DNA of 9,803 bases, taken from contig JAJRTG010000216.1 of the NCBI GenBank assembly GCA_024278395.1, positions 1 through 9,803 of the forward strand, read 5' to 3'. This DNA comes from Fidelibacterota bacterium. GTDB taxonomy: Bacteria > Bipolaricaulota > Bipolaricaulia > UBA7950 > UBA9294. The notes beneath the pieces were generated by a model. It worked only from the letters and a program-made list of their open reading frames with translations. It searched no databases and was not told where the DNA came from. The translations under genes and the position numbers were made by a program. Of the stretch, positions 1 through 6,961 are shown one piece after another. Each line of letters starts with the position of its first letter. Within the stretch, counting starts at the first letter, position 1.

Positions 1-1851
1 ACCATCAACCTCGATGAACTCCACCGCGAGCTCACCGAAAAGATCCGTCAGGAGACCTCGGCCGGGAACCGTCGCCGTCTGATCAAGCGTCTCGAGGTCG
101 TCGACCAGCTGCGCGCCTCGGGGAACGACCCCCAGGACATGGTGCTGGAGGTGGTTCCGGTCCTCCCGCCGGCCCTGCGGCCGATGATTCAGCTCGAGGG
201 GGGGAAATTCGCAACCACCGACCTCAACGACCTCTACCGCCGGATCATCAACCGGAACAACCGGCTGAAGAAGCTGATCGACATGGGTGCCCCGGAGGTG
301 ATCCTGCGGAACGAGCGGCGCATGCTCCAGGAGGCGGTCGACGCCCTGATCCACAACGAGAAGAAGGAGAACCCGATCCGCGGCCGCGACAACCGTCCGC
401 TCAAGTCCCTCTCCGAGCGGATCCACGGCAAGCACGGGCGCCTGCGCCGCAACCTGCTCGGCCGCCGCGTCGACTACTCAGGCCGCGCGGTGATCGTGGT
501 CGACCCGAAGCTGAAGCTTTCCCAGTGCGGGATCCCGAAGAAGATGGCCCTGGAGCTGTTCAAGCCGTTCATCCTTCACTACCTGGAGACGATCACCTTC
601 TCCGACTTCGATGAGATCAAGAACAAGGCCCTGCGCGGCGAGATGCCGGAGGTGTGGGACATCCTGGACAAGTTGATCAAGGACCATCCGGTCCTTCTGA
701 ACCGCGCCCCCACCCTGCACCGCCTGTCGATTCAGGCGTTCGAGCCGGTCCTCGTCGACGGGGACGCGATCCACATTCACCCGTTCGTCTGCCCGCCGTA
801 CAACGCCGACTTCGACGGTGACCAGATGGCGGTCCATCTTCCGCTGTCCCCGGAGGCGATCAAGGAGGCGCGGGAGCTGATGGCCGCTCCCCGCAACATC
901 CTCTCCCCGGCGAACGGGGAGCCGCTGAGCATCCCCACCCAGGATCCGATCTTCGCTTATTACTTCCTCACCCTTCTCGATGAGGAGGGGAAAGGAGCGG
1001 GGAAGGCGTTCCGCGATTTGAGCGAGGCACGGCGTGCGTACGAGGAGGGGTTCCTCGACCTGCACGCGCCGATCAAGATCCGGATCGATGGGAAGATCAT
1101 CGAGACCACCCTCGGACGGGCTGAGCTCAATCAGTTCCTTCCGCCTGAGATCCGAGACTACAACAAGGTGTTCGACCGCCGCGTGGTGAAGAAGCTCCTC
1201 ACCGAGTGCTACGACCGGTTCGGTTGGGCCCGCACCGCCGAGCTCCTCGACAGTTTGAAGGAGCTGGGGTTCAAGTACGCCACCCAGGCCGGGCTGACGA
1301 TCTCGATCAAGGACTGCCTCATCCCTCCGGAGAAGGATGCGATCATCAAGCGCTCCTACGCTGTGGTGCGGAGGATCAACAAGATGTACGAGCTCGGGCT
1401 TGCCACCGAGGAGGAGCGCAAGGCCGCGGTGATCCGCGTCTGGCGGCGGACGGTTGACGAAGTCGAAAAAGCGACGATGGAGAACCTGCGCAAGCACAAG
1501 TTCAACCCGGTCTACGGGATGGTCACCTCGGGGGCGCGCGGCGGACCGGATCAGGTCAAGCAGCTCTCCGGGATGCGCGGTCCGATGGCCGGCCCTTCCG
1601 GGGAGATCATCGAGATGCCGGTCATCTCCAACTTCCGCGAGGGGTTGGATATGATGGAGTACTTCATCTCCACCCACGGGGGGCGGAAGGGGGCGGCCGA
1701 CACCGCGCTCAAGACCGCCGATTCCGGTTACCTTACGCGCCGCTTGGTCGACGCCACCTCGGACACGATCGTGAAGGAGGTTGACTGCGGGACCGCACAG
1801 GGTGTGGATATCGACCCGCTGCGGTTCAGCCAGTACGAGGAGATGGAGTAG
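1..1851 (+). CDS. rpoC: RNA polymerase beta' subunit, N-terminal/catalytic part (5' end outside window, ends at in-frame TAG)
   Basis: This encodes most of the catalytic half of DNA-dependent RNA polymerase beta'. The frame is open from base 1; the first in-frame ATG at 139 is internal, because bases 1-138 already encode beta'-like sequence. By comparison with E. coli from memory, about 190 N-terminal residues lie outside the window. Visible in order are the lid region (LPPALRPMIQLEGG, about codons 55-68), the rudder region and RPLKSL (about 350-410), and the LLGRRVDYSGRAVI segment. The absolutely conserved Mg2+-binding NADFDGDQMAVH has its three Asp codons at 808, 814 and 820. After this come SPANGEP, the SGARGG segment and the bridge helix (FISTHGGRKG to TRRLVD, about 1657-1764). 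The first cysteine of the second zinc site (VDCGT) is at 1786-1788. The product would stop 20 codons after that cysteine, without the trigger loop. Family assignment is certain; whether the polypeptide really ends here is not. Confidence 0.95.
   Translation, partial: TINLDELHRELTEKIRQETSAGNRRRLIKRLEVVDQLRASGNDPQDMVLEVVPVLPPALRPMIQLEGGKFATTDLNDLYRRIINRNNRLKKLIDMGAPEVILRNERRMLQEAVDALIHNEKKENPIRGRDNRPLKSLSERIHGKHGRLRRNLLGRRVDYSGRAVIVVDPKLKLSQCGIPKKMALELFKPFILHYLETITFSDFDEIKNKALRGEMPEVWDILDKLIKDHPVLLNRAPTLHRLSIQAFEPVLVDGDAIHIHPFVCPPYNADFDGDQMAVHLPLSPEAIKEARELMAAPRNILSPANGEPLSIPTQDPIFAYYFLTLLDEEGKGAGKAFRDLSEARRAYEEGFLDLHAPIKIRIDGKIIETTLGRAELNQFLPPEIRDYNKVFDRRVVKKLLTECYDRFGWARTAELLDSLKELGFKYATQAGLTISIKDCLIPPEKDAIIKRSYAVVRRINKMYELGLATEEERKAAVIRVWRRTVDEVEKATMENLRKHKFNPVYGMVTSGARGGPDQVKQLSGMRGPMAGPSGEIIEMPVISNFREGLDMMEYFISTHGGRKGAADTALKTADSGYLTRRLVDATSDTIVKEVDCGTAQGVDIDPLRFSQYEEME
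1849..1851 (+). other. In-frame TAG codon interrupting rpoC
   Basis: Codon 617 counted from base 1 is TAG, between GAG (E) and ATC GAG GAG CGG (IEER). The flanking protein, DCGT...EEME * IEERIYGR, aligns with the E. coli stretch from DCGTHEG to EPLRDRVLGR, recalled from memory, with nearly the same spacing. No sequence appears lost or shifted. The stop sits about where E. coli has the residue after the Glu. A one-base change from AAG, GAG, CAG or TCG would restore a sense codon. Four other genes in the window end in TAG, so this codon normally terminates translation here. It could be a sequencing or assembly error, a real nonsense mutation, a readthrough site, or the boundary of a split gene. 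Confidence 0.9.
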
Positions 1852-1875
1852 ATCGAGGAGCGGATCTACGGCCGC

Positions 1876-3996
1876 GTGGCGAGCCAGCCGATCATCGACC
1901 CAGGGACGGGGGAGGTGCTCGTCGAGGCCAACCAGTGGATCACCCGCGAGATGGCCGCCTATATCGGAAAACTGCAGGTCACCCTCCCGGTCGGAAGCAA
2001 GTCCGAAGAGGACCGCCTCATCGGGACGAAGAGCGTGGCCGAGATCCCTGATCCGAAGACCGGGCAGGTGCTCGTCAAGCAGGATGAGCTCCTTACCCCC
2101 CACCTCCTCGATCTGCTGCGGTCGGCCGGGGTCAAGGAGGTCAAGGTGCGGCCCCGGATCGTCATCCGTTCGCCGATGACCTGCGAGACCAAGGGCGGGG
2201 TCTGTCAGCTCTGCTACGGCTACGACATGAGCAACCATAAACCGGTCCAGCTTGGGACGGCGGTGGGGGTGATCGCCGCCCAGTCGGTCGGGGAGCCCGG
2301 GACTCAGCTCACGATGCGGACGTTCCACACCGGCGGTGTCGCCGGCGAGGACATCACCCAGGGGCTGCCCCGCGCCGAGGAGCTGTTCGAGGCGCGGAAG
2401 ACAATGAAGAGCGGGCAGGCCGGAATCTCTCCCCTCGACGGGCACGTGACGGCGATCATTCCCACACAGGCGGGGAAGGATCAGATCGAGATAACGAGCG
2501 AGGCCCGCACCCTCCTCCTTCCGACCGCTCTGTGCAAGGCGGAGCCGGGGGAGGAGATCGGAAGCGTCGAGGAGCTTCTCGACGCGGGAAGCCCGTGCGC
2601 CGGTGAGGTGTATCTGCTGCAGACGGACGATGAGCGAAGGGAGCTGTTCGTCATCGACACGGCCTCCGGTGACCGGTCCTATCCCCTCCCCCCGAACGCC
2701 GTTCCGTGCGTGAAGGATGGAGATAGGGTCAAGGAGGGGGATCCCTTGACCGAGCGGTTCAACATCGAACCGATCGTGGCGGAGAAGGACGGGACGGTCA
2801 GAATTCCGGAGGATAAGTCCCGTACGTTCGAGCTCGTCACCGATGACGGGGAGAAGTTTACGTACGAGATCCCCTACGGAGCGCGGATGATCGTGGAGCC
2901 GGGGGCGAAGGTGCGGGAGGGGGATGCCCTTACCTCCAGGTCCAAGCCGATCTTCATCGCCGCCGAGGGAGAGGGGACCGTCCTCATCATCCCCGGTCGG
3001 ATCATAGTGTATAACCCGGAGGGGAGGGCCATCCGCTTCCCCCTCACCCCGGACGTCTCCCCGAACAAGGGGAACGGGGAGAAGGTGCGGGAGGGTGAGC
3101 CGCTCGTCCGCTTGGAGGTCGAACATGCGGGGAGCGCGGTGGTGGATCAGGTGGAGAAAGAGGGTGAGATCACCCGCGTATCCCTGCGCTACAAGAGCAT
3201 CGTGGAGACCGATCAGGCGGTCACGGTCCATATCGGGGACAAGGTGAAGAAGGGAGACCTCCTCACCAAGGGGGTCATCGCTCCCCACACCCTGCTCGAT
3301 TCGGCCGGAGTGAACAAGACGCGCGAGTACCTGCTCACCGAGATTCACAAGGTTTACAAGGCGCAGGGAGTGGACATAAACGACAAGCACCTGGAGGTCA
3401 TCATCCGCCAGATCCTTAACAACGTGCGGATCGTGGAGCGTGGAGATTCCCGGTTCCTGCTCGGGGATCTCGTTCCGCTTGAGGAGTTCCAGGACGAGGT
3501 GAGCAGGCTATCCCAGTGGAACAGCTGGGCGAAGCAGATGCAGAAGGAGGCCATCGGAGCGGAGATCGTGGAGGATGTCGCCTCCAAGGGGCACCTGATC
3601 GCGCAGGCGGGGACTCCGCTCACTCCGGAGATCCTGCACGCCGCGAACCGGGCCGGAGTGGAGACGATCCGTGTCCGCCAGGGGGATGAAACCGCCGAGA
3701 TCCCGGTGTTGGAGAAGCAGCTTCCGCTTGGAGAACGGGAGTTGCTGCGGATCTCCAAGGCGGCCCTTCAGACGAAGGGGTGGCTCTCCGCCGCGTCGTT
3801 CCAGCGGACGACCAAGGTCCTCGCCGAGGCGGCCCTGCGGGGAGAGACGGACGAACTGGAGGGCCTGAAGCCGAGCATCATCGTGGGGAAGCGCATCCCG
3901 GCTGGAACCGGTTTCCCGATGCCGGAGAAAGCGCAGCAGGCCGTACAGACAGCCGAAGCAGAGCCGGAGGCCAGCTTGACAGAGTCCTCGGACTGA
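1876..3996 (+). CDS. rpoC: RNA polymerase beta' subunit, C-terminal part (after in-frame TAG)
   Basis: This is the second half of beta', in the same frame as the upstream part. Homology begins at 1852 (IEERIYGR), before any start codon. The first usable start is GTG at 1876, with a GAGGAG 15 bases upstream, which is a poor ribosome-binding distance. Visible are the remaining zinc cysteines C-x6-C-x2-C (2182, 2203, 2212), AAQSVGEPGTQLTMRTFHTGG (about 2278-2337) with the trigger-loop histidine at 2326, and GLPRAEELFEAR (to 2397) following directly, so there is no SI3 insertion. About 295 residues of barrel-like repeats then separate LFEAR from the clamp segment PHTLLDSAGV (from 3283). QGVDINDKHLEVIIRQ, LSAASFQRTTKVLAEAA and IPAGTGF mark the conserved C-terminus, which ends in an Ala/Glu-rich tail. 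If TAG is read through or is an error, this and the upstream part form one protein of about 1,500 residues. Confidence 0.93.
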   Translation: MASQPIIDPGTGEVLVEANQWITREMAAYIGKLQVTLPVGSKSEEDRLIGTKSVAEIPDPKTGQVLVKQDELLTPHLLDLLRSAGVKEVKVRPRIVIRSPMTCETKGGVCQLCYGYDMSNHKPVQLGTAVGVIAAQSVGEPGTQLTMRTFHTGGVAGEDITQGLPRAEELFEARKTMKSGQAGISPLDGHVTAIIPTQAGKDQIEITSEARTLLLPTALCKAEPGEEIGSVEELLDAGSPCAGEVYLLQTDDERRELFVIDTASGDRSYPLPPNAVPCVKDGDRVKEGDPLTERFNIEPIVAEKDGTVRIPEDKSRTFELVTDDGEKFTYEIPYGARMIVEPGAKVREGDALTSRSKPIFIAAEGEGTVLIIPGRIIVYNPEGRAIRFPLTPDVSPNKGNGEKVREGEPLVRLEVEHAGSAVVDQVEKEGEITRVSLRYKSIVETDQAVTVHIGDKVKKGDLLTKGVIAPHTLLDSAGVNKTREYLLTEIHKVYKAQGVDINDKHLEVIIRQILNNVRIVERGDSRFLLGDLVPLEEFQDEVSRLSQWNSWAKQMQKEAIGAEIVEDVASKGHLIAQAGTPLTPEILHAANRAGVETIRVRQGDETAEIPVLEKQLPLGERELLRISKAALQTKGWLSAASFQRTTKVLAEAALRGETDELEGLKPSIIVGKRIPAGTGFPMPEKAQQAVQTAEAEPEASLTESSD
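2713..3270 (+). repeat. Tandem barrel-like (SBHM-type) protein repeats in the beta' jaw region
   Basis: Four spaced copies of a G-(D/E/A)-x-V-x-x-G-(D/E)-x-L motif are encoded here: KDGDRVKEGDPLTE (2713-2754), EPGAKVREGDALTS (2896-2937), NGEKVREGEPLVR (3073-3111) and IGDKVKKGDLLTK (3232-3270). This signature is typical of sandwich-barrel hybrid motifs in beta'. The interval between LFEAR and the clamp is about 295 residues, compared with roughly 70 in E. coli as I recall that sequence. Several extra repeat units therefore seem to be present. The domain name is an inference from the motif. Confidence 0.6.
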
Positions 3997-4004
3997 CCTA
4001 AAAT
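3976..4004 (+). promoter_or_regulatory. Predicted sigma-70-type promoter for the ribosomal protein operon
   Basis: A perfect -35 hexamer TTGACA (3976-3981) is followed, after exactly 17 bases, by TAAAAT (3999-4004), a 5 of 6 match to the -10 consensus. The -35 box lies inside the last rpoC codons and the -10 box starts three bases after the rpoC stop. Transcription would begin near 4011-4012, giving a leader of about 17 bases before the rpsL ATG. The -10 box lies in a short AT-rich island (about 3999-4017) within GC-rich DNA. The position just ahead of a highly expressed operon fits a real promoter. No operator or attenuator is visible in so short a leader. Confidence 0.72.
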
Positions 4005-4017
4005 TCATGCCAAATTT

Positions 4018-4023
4018 GGAGAG
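4018..4023 (+). promoter_or_regulatory. Ribosome binding site that sets the rpsL start
   Basis: GGAGAG lies five bases before the ATG at 4029. A GTG at 4023 in the same frame overlaps this site and would add two residues (MI). The canonical S12 N-terminus MPTINQLIR begins at 4029, so that is the chosen start. Confidence 0.8.
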
Positions 4024-4028
4024 TGATT

Positions 4029-4400
4029 ATGCCGACGATTAACCAACTTATCCGATTGGGAAGAAAACCGAAGGGGAAGAAGAGCAAGGCTCCGGCGCTT
4101 TCCTCCTGCCCGCAGCGGCGGGGGGTGTGCACGCGGGTGTACACCCGAACGCCGAAGAAGCCTAACTCCGCTCTGCGGAAGGTGGCACGTGTCCGCCTGA
4201 GCAACGGAAAGGAAGTCACGGCCTACATCGGTGGTGAGGGACATAACCTGCAGGAGCACTCGATGGTCCTGGTGCGCGGCGGGCGTGTCAAAGACCTTCC
4301 TGGAGTGCGCTATCACATCATACGTGGTACGATGGACGCCGAGGGTGTTGAGGGGCGCCGCCAGGGACGGTCCAAGTATGGGGCCAAGAAGGGAAGCTAG
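4029..4400 (+). CDS. rpsL: 30S ribosomal protein S12
   Basis: S12 sits at the decoding centre of the 30S subunit and influences accuracy. The product is 123 residues, the usual bacterial length, beginning MPTINQLIRLGR. Residues 41-51 read TPKKPNSALRK and residues 84-92 read GGRVKDLPG, both hallmark segments. Lys43 and Lys88 are the wild-type residues whose replacement gives streptomycin resistance in model bacteria, so no such mutation is present. Asp89 is the position methylthiolated by RimO in E. coli. The gene starts 32 bases after the rpoC stop, behind its own predicted promoter, and ends in TAG. The rpsG Shine-Dalgarno sequence overlaps the last base of that stop, which suggests coupled translation. 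Confidence 0.98.
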   Translation: MPTINQLIRLGRKPKGKKSKAPALSSCPQRRGVCTRVYTRTPKKPNSALRKVARVRLSNGKEVTAYIGGEGHNLQEHSMVLVRGGRVKDLPGVRYHIIRGTMDAEGVEGRRQGRSKYGAKKGS

Positions 4401-4409
4401 GAGGAAGGG

Positions 4410-4868
4410 ATGCAGATACCAGGCCGCGATGTCAAACCCGACATAAAGTACAACAGCAAGCTTCTGTCGAAGCTGATCAATTACGTAATGCTCGACGGGA
4501 AGAAATCCGTCGCCGAGCGGATCGTCTACGAAGCGCTCGAGCGGATCGAGAAGCGCAGCGACACTCCCCCGCTCGAGGTGGTGAACGCCGCGGTCGCCAA
4601 CTGTTCCCCCCGTCTTGAGGTGCGCACCCGCCGCGTCGGGGGCGCCAACTACCAGGTGCCGTACGAGGTCCCGCCCGACCGCCAGACCGCCCTCGCCTTG
4701 CGGTGGATCGTCAAAGCGGCGCGCGAGCGCGGTGAATACACGATGGCCGAGCGCCTCGCCGCTGAGATCATGAACGCGGCGAACAAAGAGGGTAAAGCGT
4801 ACGGGAAGCGCCTCGAGGCCCACCGGATGGCCGAAGCGAACCGCGCCTTCGCCCACTACCGCTGGTAA
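4410..4868 (+). CDS. rpsG: 30S ribosomal protein S7
   Basis: S7 is a primary 16S rRNA-binding protein that nucleates assembly of the 30S head. The product is 152 residues, against about 156 in most bacteria; the difference is at the N-terminus, where the usual MPRR-type start is replaced by MQIPGRDVKPDIKY. The start is fixed, because the rpsL TAG is in the same frame 12 bases upstream and 4410 is the first ATG after it. Hallmarks are MLDGKKSVAERIVYEAL (about 27-43), RRVGGANYQVPYEV, RPDR-like PPDRQTALALRW and the C-terminal HRMAEANRAFAHYRW. GGAGG at 4400-4404 is the ribosome binding site. The gap to rpsL is only 9 bases, leaving no space for an E. coli-style S7 operator between the two genes. 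Confidence 0.98.
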   Translation: MQIPGRDVKPDIKYNSKLLSKLINYVMLDGKKSVAERIVYEALERIEKRSDTPPLEVVNAAVANCSPRLEVRTRRVGGANYQVPYEVPPDRQTALALRWIVKAARERGEYTMAERLAAEIMNAANKEGKAYGKRLEAHRMAEANRAFAHYRW

Positions 4869-4883
4869 TCCGTTTTCCCGTCC
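4869..4883 (+). promoter_or_regulatory. Pyrimidine-rich fusA leader without a Shine-Dalgarno sequence
   Basis: The 15 bases between the rpsG stop and the fusA ATG read tccgttttcccgtcc. They contain no purine-rich ribosome binding site, unlike the other gene starts in this window. fusA translation may depend on coupling to rpsG or on S1-type recognition; this is inferred. Confidence 0.5.
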
Positions 4884-6959
4884 ATGTCAGACGCCGATAG
4901 TGTGGGCTTGGAGAAGGTCCGCAACATCGGGATCATCGCCCACATCGACGCCGGCAAGACGACCACCACTGAGCGGATCCTCTATTACACGGGCCGCACC
5001 CACAAGATGGGTGAGGTCCATGAAGGGGATACCGAGATGGACTGGATGCGGCAGGAGCGGGAGCGGGGGATCACCATCACCTCCGCCGCTACCACCTGCC
5101 CGTGGAAGGGACATCGGATAAACATCATCGACACCCCGGGACACGTCGACTTCACCGCCGAGGTGGAGCGCTCCCTGCGCGTCCTCGACGGTGGGGTCGT
5201 CATCTTCTCCGGGGTGGAGATGGTGGAATCGCAGTCCGAGGCCGTCTGGCATCAGGCCGATCGCTACGGTATCCCGCGGATCGCGTTCATCAACAAGCTC
5301 GATCGGGTGGAGGCGGATTACCACGGCACCCTCTCCATGATCGAGGAGCGCCTCGCCGGCCGCGTCGTGCCGCTGCAGATCCCGTACCGTGATGAGGACC
5401 GACATCTCCTGGGGATGATCGACCTCATCGCGCAGAGGCTCATCGTCTGGGATCAGGAGAGCAAGGGTAAGGAGTTCGAGCTTCTCCCGATACCGGAGGA
5501 GATGCGAGCCGAGGCCGCTCGGTACCGGGAGCGGGCGATCGAGCGGGTGGCGGAGTTCGACGATCGGGTGATGGAAGCCTACTTGGAGACCGGTGATGTC
5601 GATCCCGAGTTGTTCCACGCCGGGCTGCGGCGCGGGTGCATCCACCACCGGTTGATCCCGGTCCTCGGGGGGGCGGCGTTCCAGAATCAGGGGGTTCAGC
5701 CCCTGCTCGACGCGATTGTCCGCTACCTCCCCTCACCGGTCGACATCCCGCCGGTCGAAGGGGTGGATGGCGAGGGGGTCAGGCGCGCCGACCCGAACGA
5801 GCCGCTCGCCGCACTCGCGTTCAAGGTCGTCACCGACCGCTACGCCGGGAGGCTGGTGTTCATCAGGGTCTACTCCGGGACGGTCGGGGTCGGGGACACG
5901 ATCCTGAACTCCTCGACCGGCAAGAAGCTGCGCCTCACCAAGATCTTCCGCATGCACGCCGACAAGCGGACTCCGCTTGAGGCGGCGACCGCCGGGGATA
6001 TCGTGGCGGTCGTGGGCTCGGGCCCTCTCAGCACGGGTGATACCCTGTGCGATCCGAAGGCCCCGATCCTCCTCGAGAAGATCCGGTTTCCTGAGCCGGT
6101 GGTGTTCGTGGCGGTGGAGCCGCGTACCGAGGCCGAGCAGGAGGCCCTTGAGGAGGGCCTGCGCAAGCTCGCCGCCGAGGATCCCACCTTCCGCATATCG
6201 GTCGACGAGACGACCAACCAGACGATCATCGCCGGGATGGGGGAGCTTCACCTGGAGGTGCTCATCCGCCGGCTGCGGGAGGAGCTCGGGGTGCAGGCCC
6301 TGGTCGGTCCGCCCCAGGTCGCCTACCGGGAGACGCTGCGGGCCCCGATTGAGGTGGAGGAGAAGTTCGAGCGCCAGGCGGCGGGGAGGGGGCAGTACGC
6401 CCACGTCATCATCCGGTTCGAGCCGCTCCCCCGCGGAAGCGGTTTCCGCTTTACGGATTTGATAAAGCAGGGCGAGATTCCGAAGGAATATCGGGCGGTC
6501 GTGGAGAGGACGTTGCGGGAGACGTTGACAAACGGCCCCCTCGCCGGTTATCCTTTGGTGGACATCGGGGCCACCCTGATCGGTGGATCCTTTCACCCGG
6601 TCGATTCCTCGGAGCTTGCCTTCAGCGCGGCTGCTGCCGGTGCACTCCATAAGGCGTATGAGGAGGGGAGTTTTGACCTTCTCGAGCCGATCATGGAGGG
6701 GGAGGTGATCACCCCCGGGGAATATCTGGGTGAGGTGTTGGAGGATCTTTCGCGCCGGCGCGGGGAGATCCGTGAACTTAAGTCGCGGGGGACGGTGCAG
6801 ATCATATTTGTCGCCGTCCCGTTGGCTGAGACTTTCGGGTACGCGACGCAGTTGCGTTCGCTTACCCAGGGAAGGGCGACCTACACCCTGCGGGTGGCGC
6901 GATATGAGGTTGTGCCGGAGAGGTTGAAGGAAGAAATCATAAGACGCAGAGGTTATTAG
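4884..6959 (+). CDS. fusA: Translation elongation factor G
   Basis: EF-G is the GTPase that drives translocation and helps recycle ribosomes. The product is 691 residues, within the normal range. The GTPase domain shows G1 AHIDAGKT (19-26), switch I RGITITSAAT (61-70), G3 DTPGHVDF (83-90) with catalytic His87, and G4 NKLD (137-140). G5 is GGAAFQNQGVQ (262-272), with Ala where most EF-Gs have Ser in GSA. Later domains include GMGELHLEV, AAGRGQYAHV (domain IV), GGSFHPVDSSELAF (domain IV tip) and the C-terminal FGYATQLRSLTQGRATYTL. ATG 4884 is preferred because the following VRNIGIIAHIDAGKT has the usual distance from the N-terminus; alternative GTG/TTG codons at 4902 and 4908 also lack a ribosome binding site. 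It follows rpsG by 15 bases. Elongation factor Tu, normally next, is missing, and rpsJ follows after two bases. The stop is TAG. Confidence 0.97.
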   Translation: MSDADSVGLEKVRNIGIIAHIDAGKTTTTERILYYTGRTHKMGEVHEGDTEMDWMRQERERGITITSAATTCPWKGHRINIIDTPGHVDFTAEVERSLRVLDGGVVIFSGVEMVESQSEAVWHQADRYGIPRIAFINKLDRVEADYHGTLSMIEERLAGRVVPLQIPYRDEDRHLLGMIDLIAQRLIVWDQESKGKEFELLPIPEEMRAEAARYRERAIERVAEFDDRVMEAYLETGDVDPELFHAGLRRGCIHHRLIPVLGGAAFQNQGVQPLLDAIVRYLPSPVDIPPVEGVDGEGVRRADPNEPLAALAFKVVTDRYAGRLVFIRVYSGTVGVGDTILNSSTGKKLRLTKIFRMHADKRTPLEAATAGDIVAVVGSGPLSTGDTLCDPKAPILLEKIRFPEPVVFVAVEPRTEAEQEALEEGLRKLAAEDPTFRISVDETTNQTIIAGMGELHLEVLIRRLREELGVQALVGPPQVAYRETLRAPIEVEEKFERQAAGRGQYAHVIIRFEPLPRGSGFRFTDLIKQGEIPKEYRAVVERTLRETLTNGPLAGYPLVDIGATLIGGSFHPVDSSELAFSAAAAGALHKAYEEGSFDLLEPIMEGEVITPGEYLGEVLEDLSRRRGEIRELKSRGTVQIIFVAVPLAETFGYATQLRSLTQGRATYTLRVARYEVVPERLKEEIIRRRGY

Positions 6960-6961
6960 CC

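Noticed and set aside
1852..1930. Stem-loop after the rpoC TAG that could act as a SECIS- or PYLIS-like recoding element
   Set aside because: I found no convincing hairpin by eye. Short complementary pieces such as TCGACC/GGT...TCGA are expected by chance at this GC content.
1206..2179. Short plus-strand frames overlapping rpoC in other phases
   Set aside because: Arg/Ser/Pro-rich translations typical of out-of-frame GC-rich coding DNA; the rpoC frame is clearly the real one.
478..3390. Very long open frame (970 codons) on the minus strand across rpoC
   Set aside because: It lies wholly antisense to unmistakable beta' sequence. Its translation is Leu/Arg/Asp/His-rich with no recognisable domain. 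GC-rich codon use in the plus-strand gene explains the lack of stops.
4001..4017. AAATT/AATTT inverted repeat just before rpsL as an operator or terminator
   Set aside because: Only five AT-only base pairs around an eight-base loop; too weak to support a regulator site or a terminator.
4023..4400. GTG 4023 as the rpsL start
   Set aside because: It overlaps the ribosome binding site and adds two non-conserved residues; ATG 4029 gives the canonical MPTINQ start.
6525..6554. TTGACA inside fusA as a possible internal promoter
   Set aside because: The -35 match is perfect, but at 17-18 bases downstream there is only TTATCC/TATCCT, a weak -10, and no gene starts within the next 400 bases.
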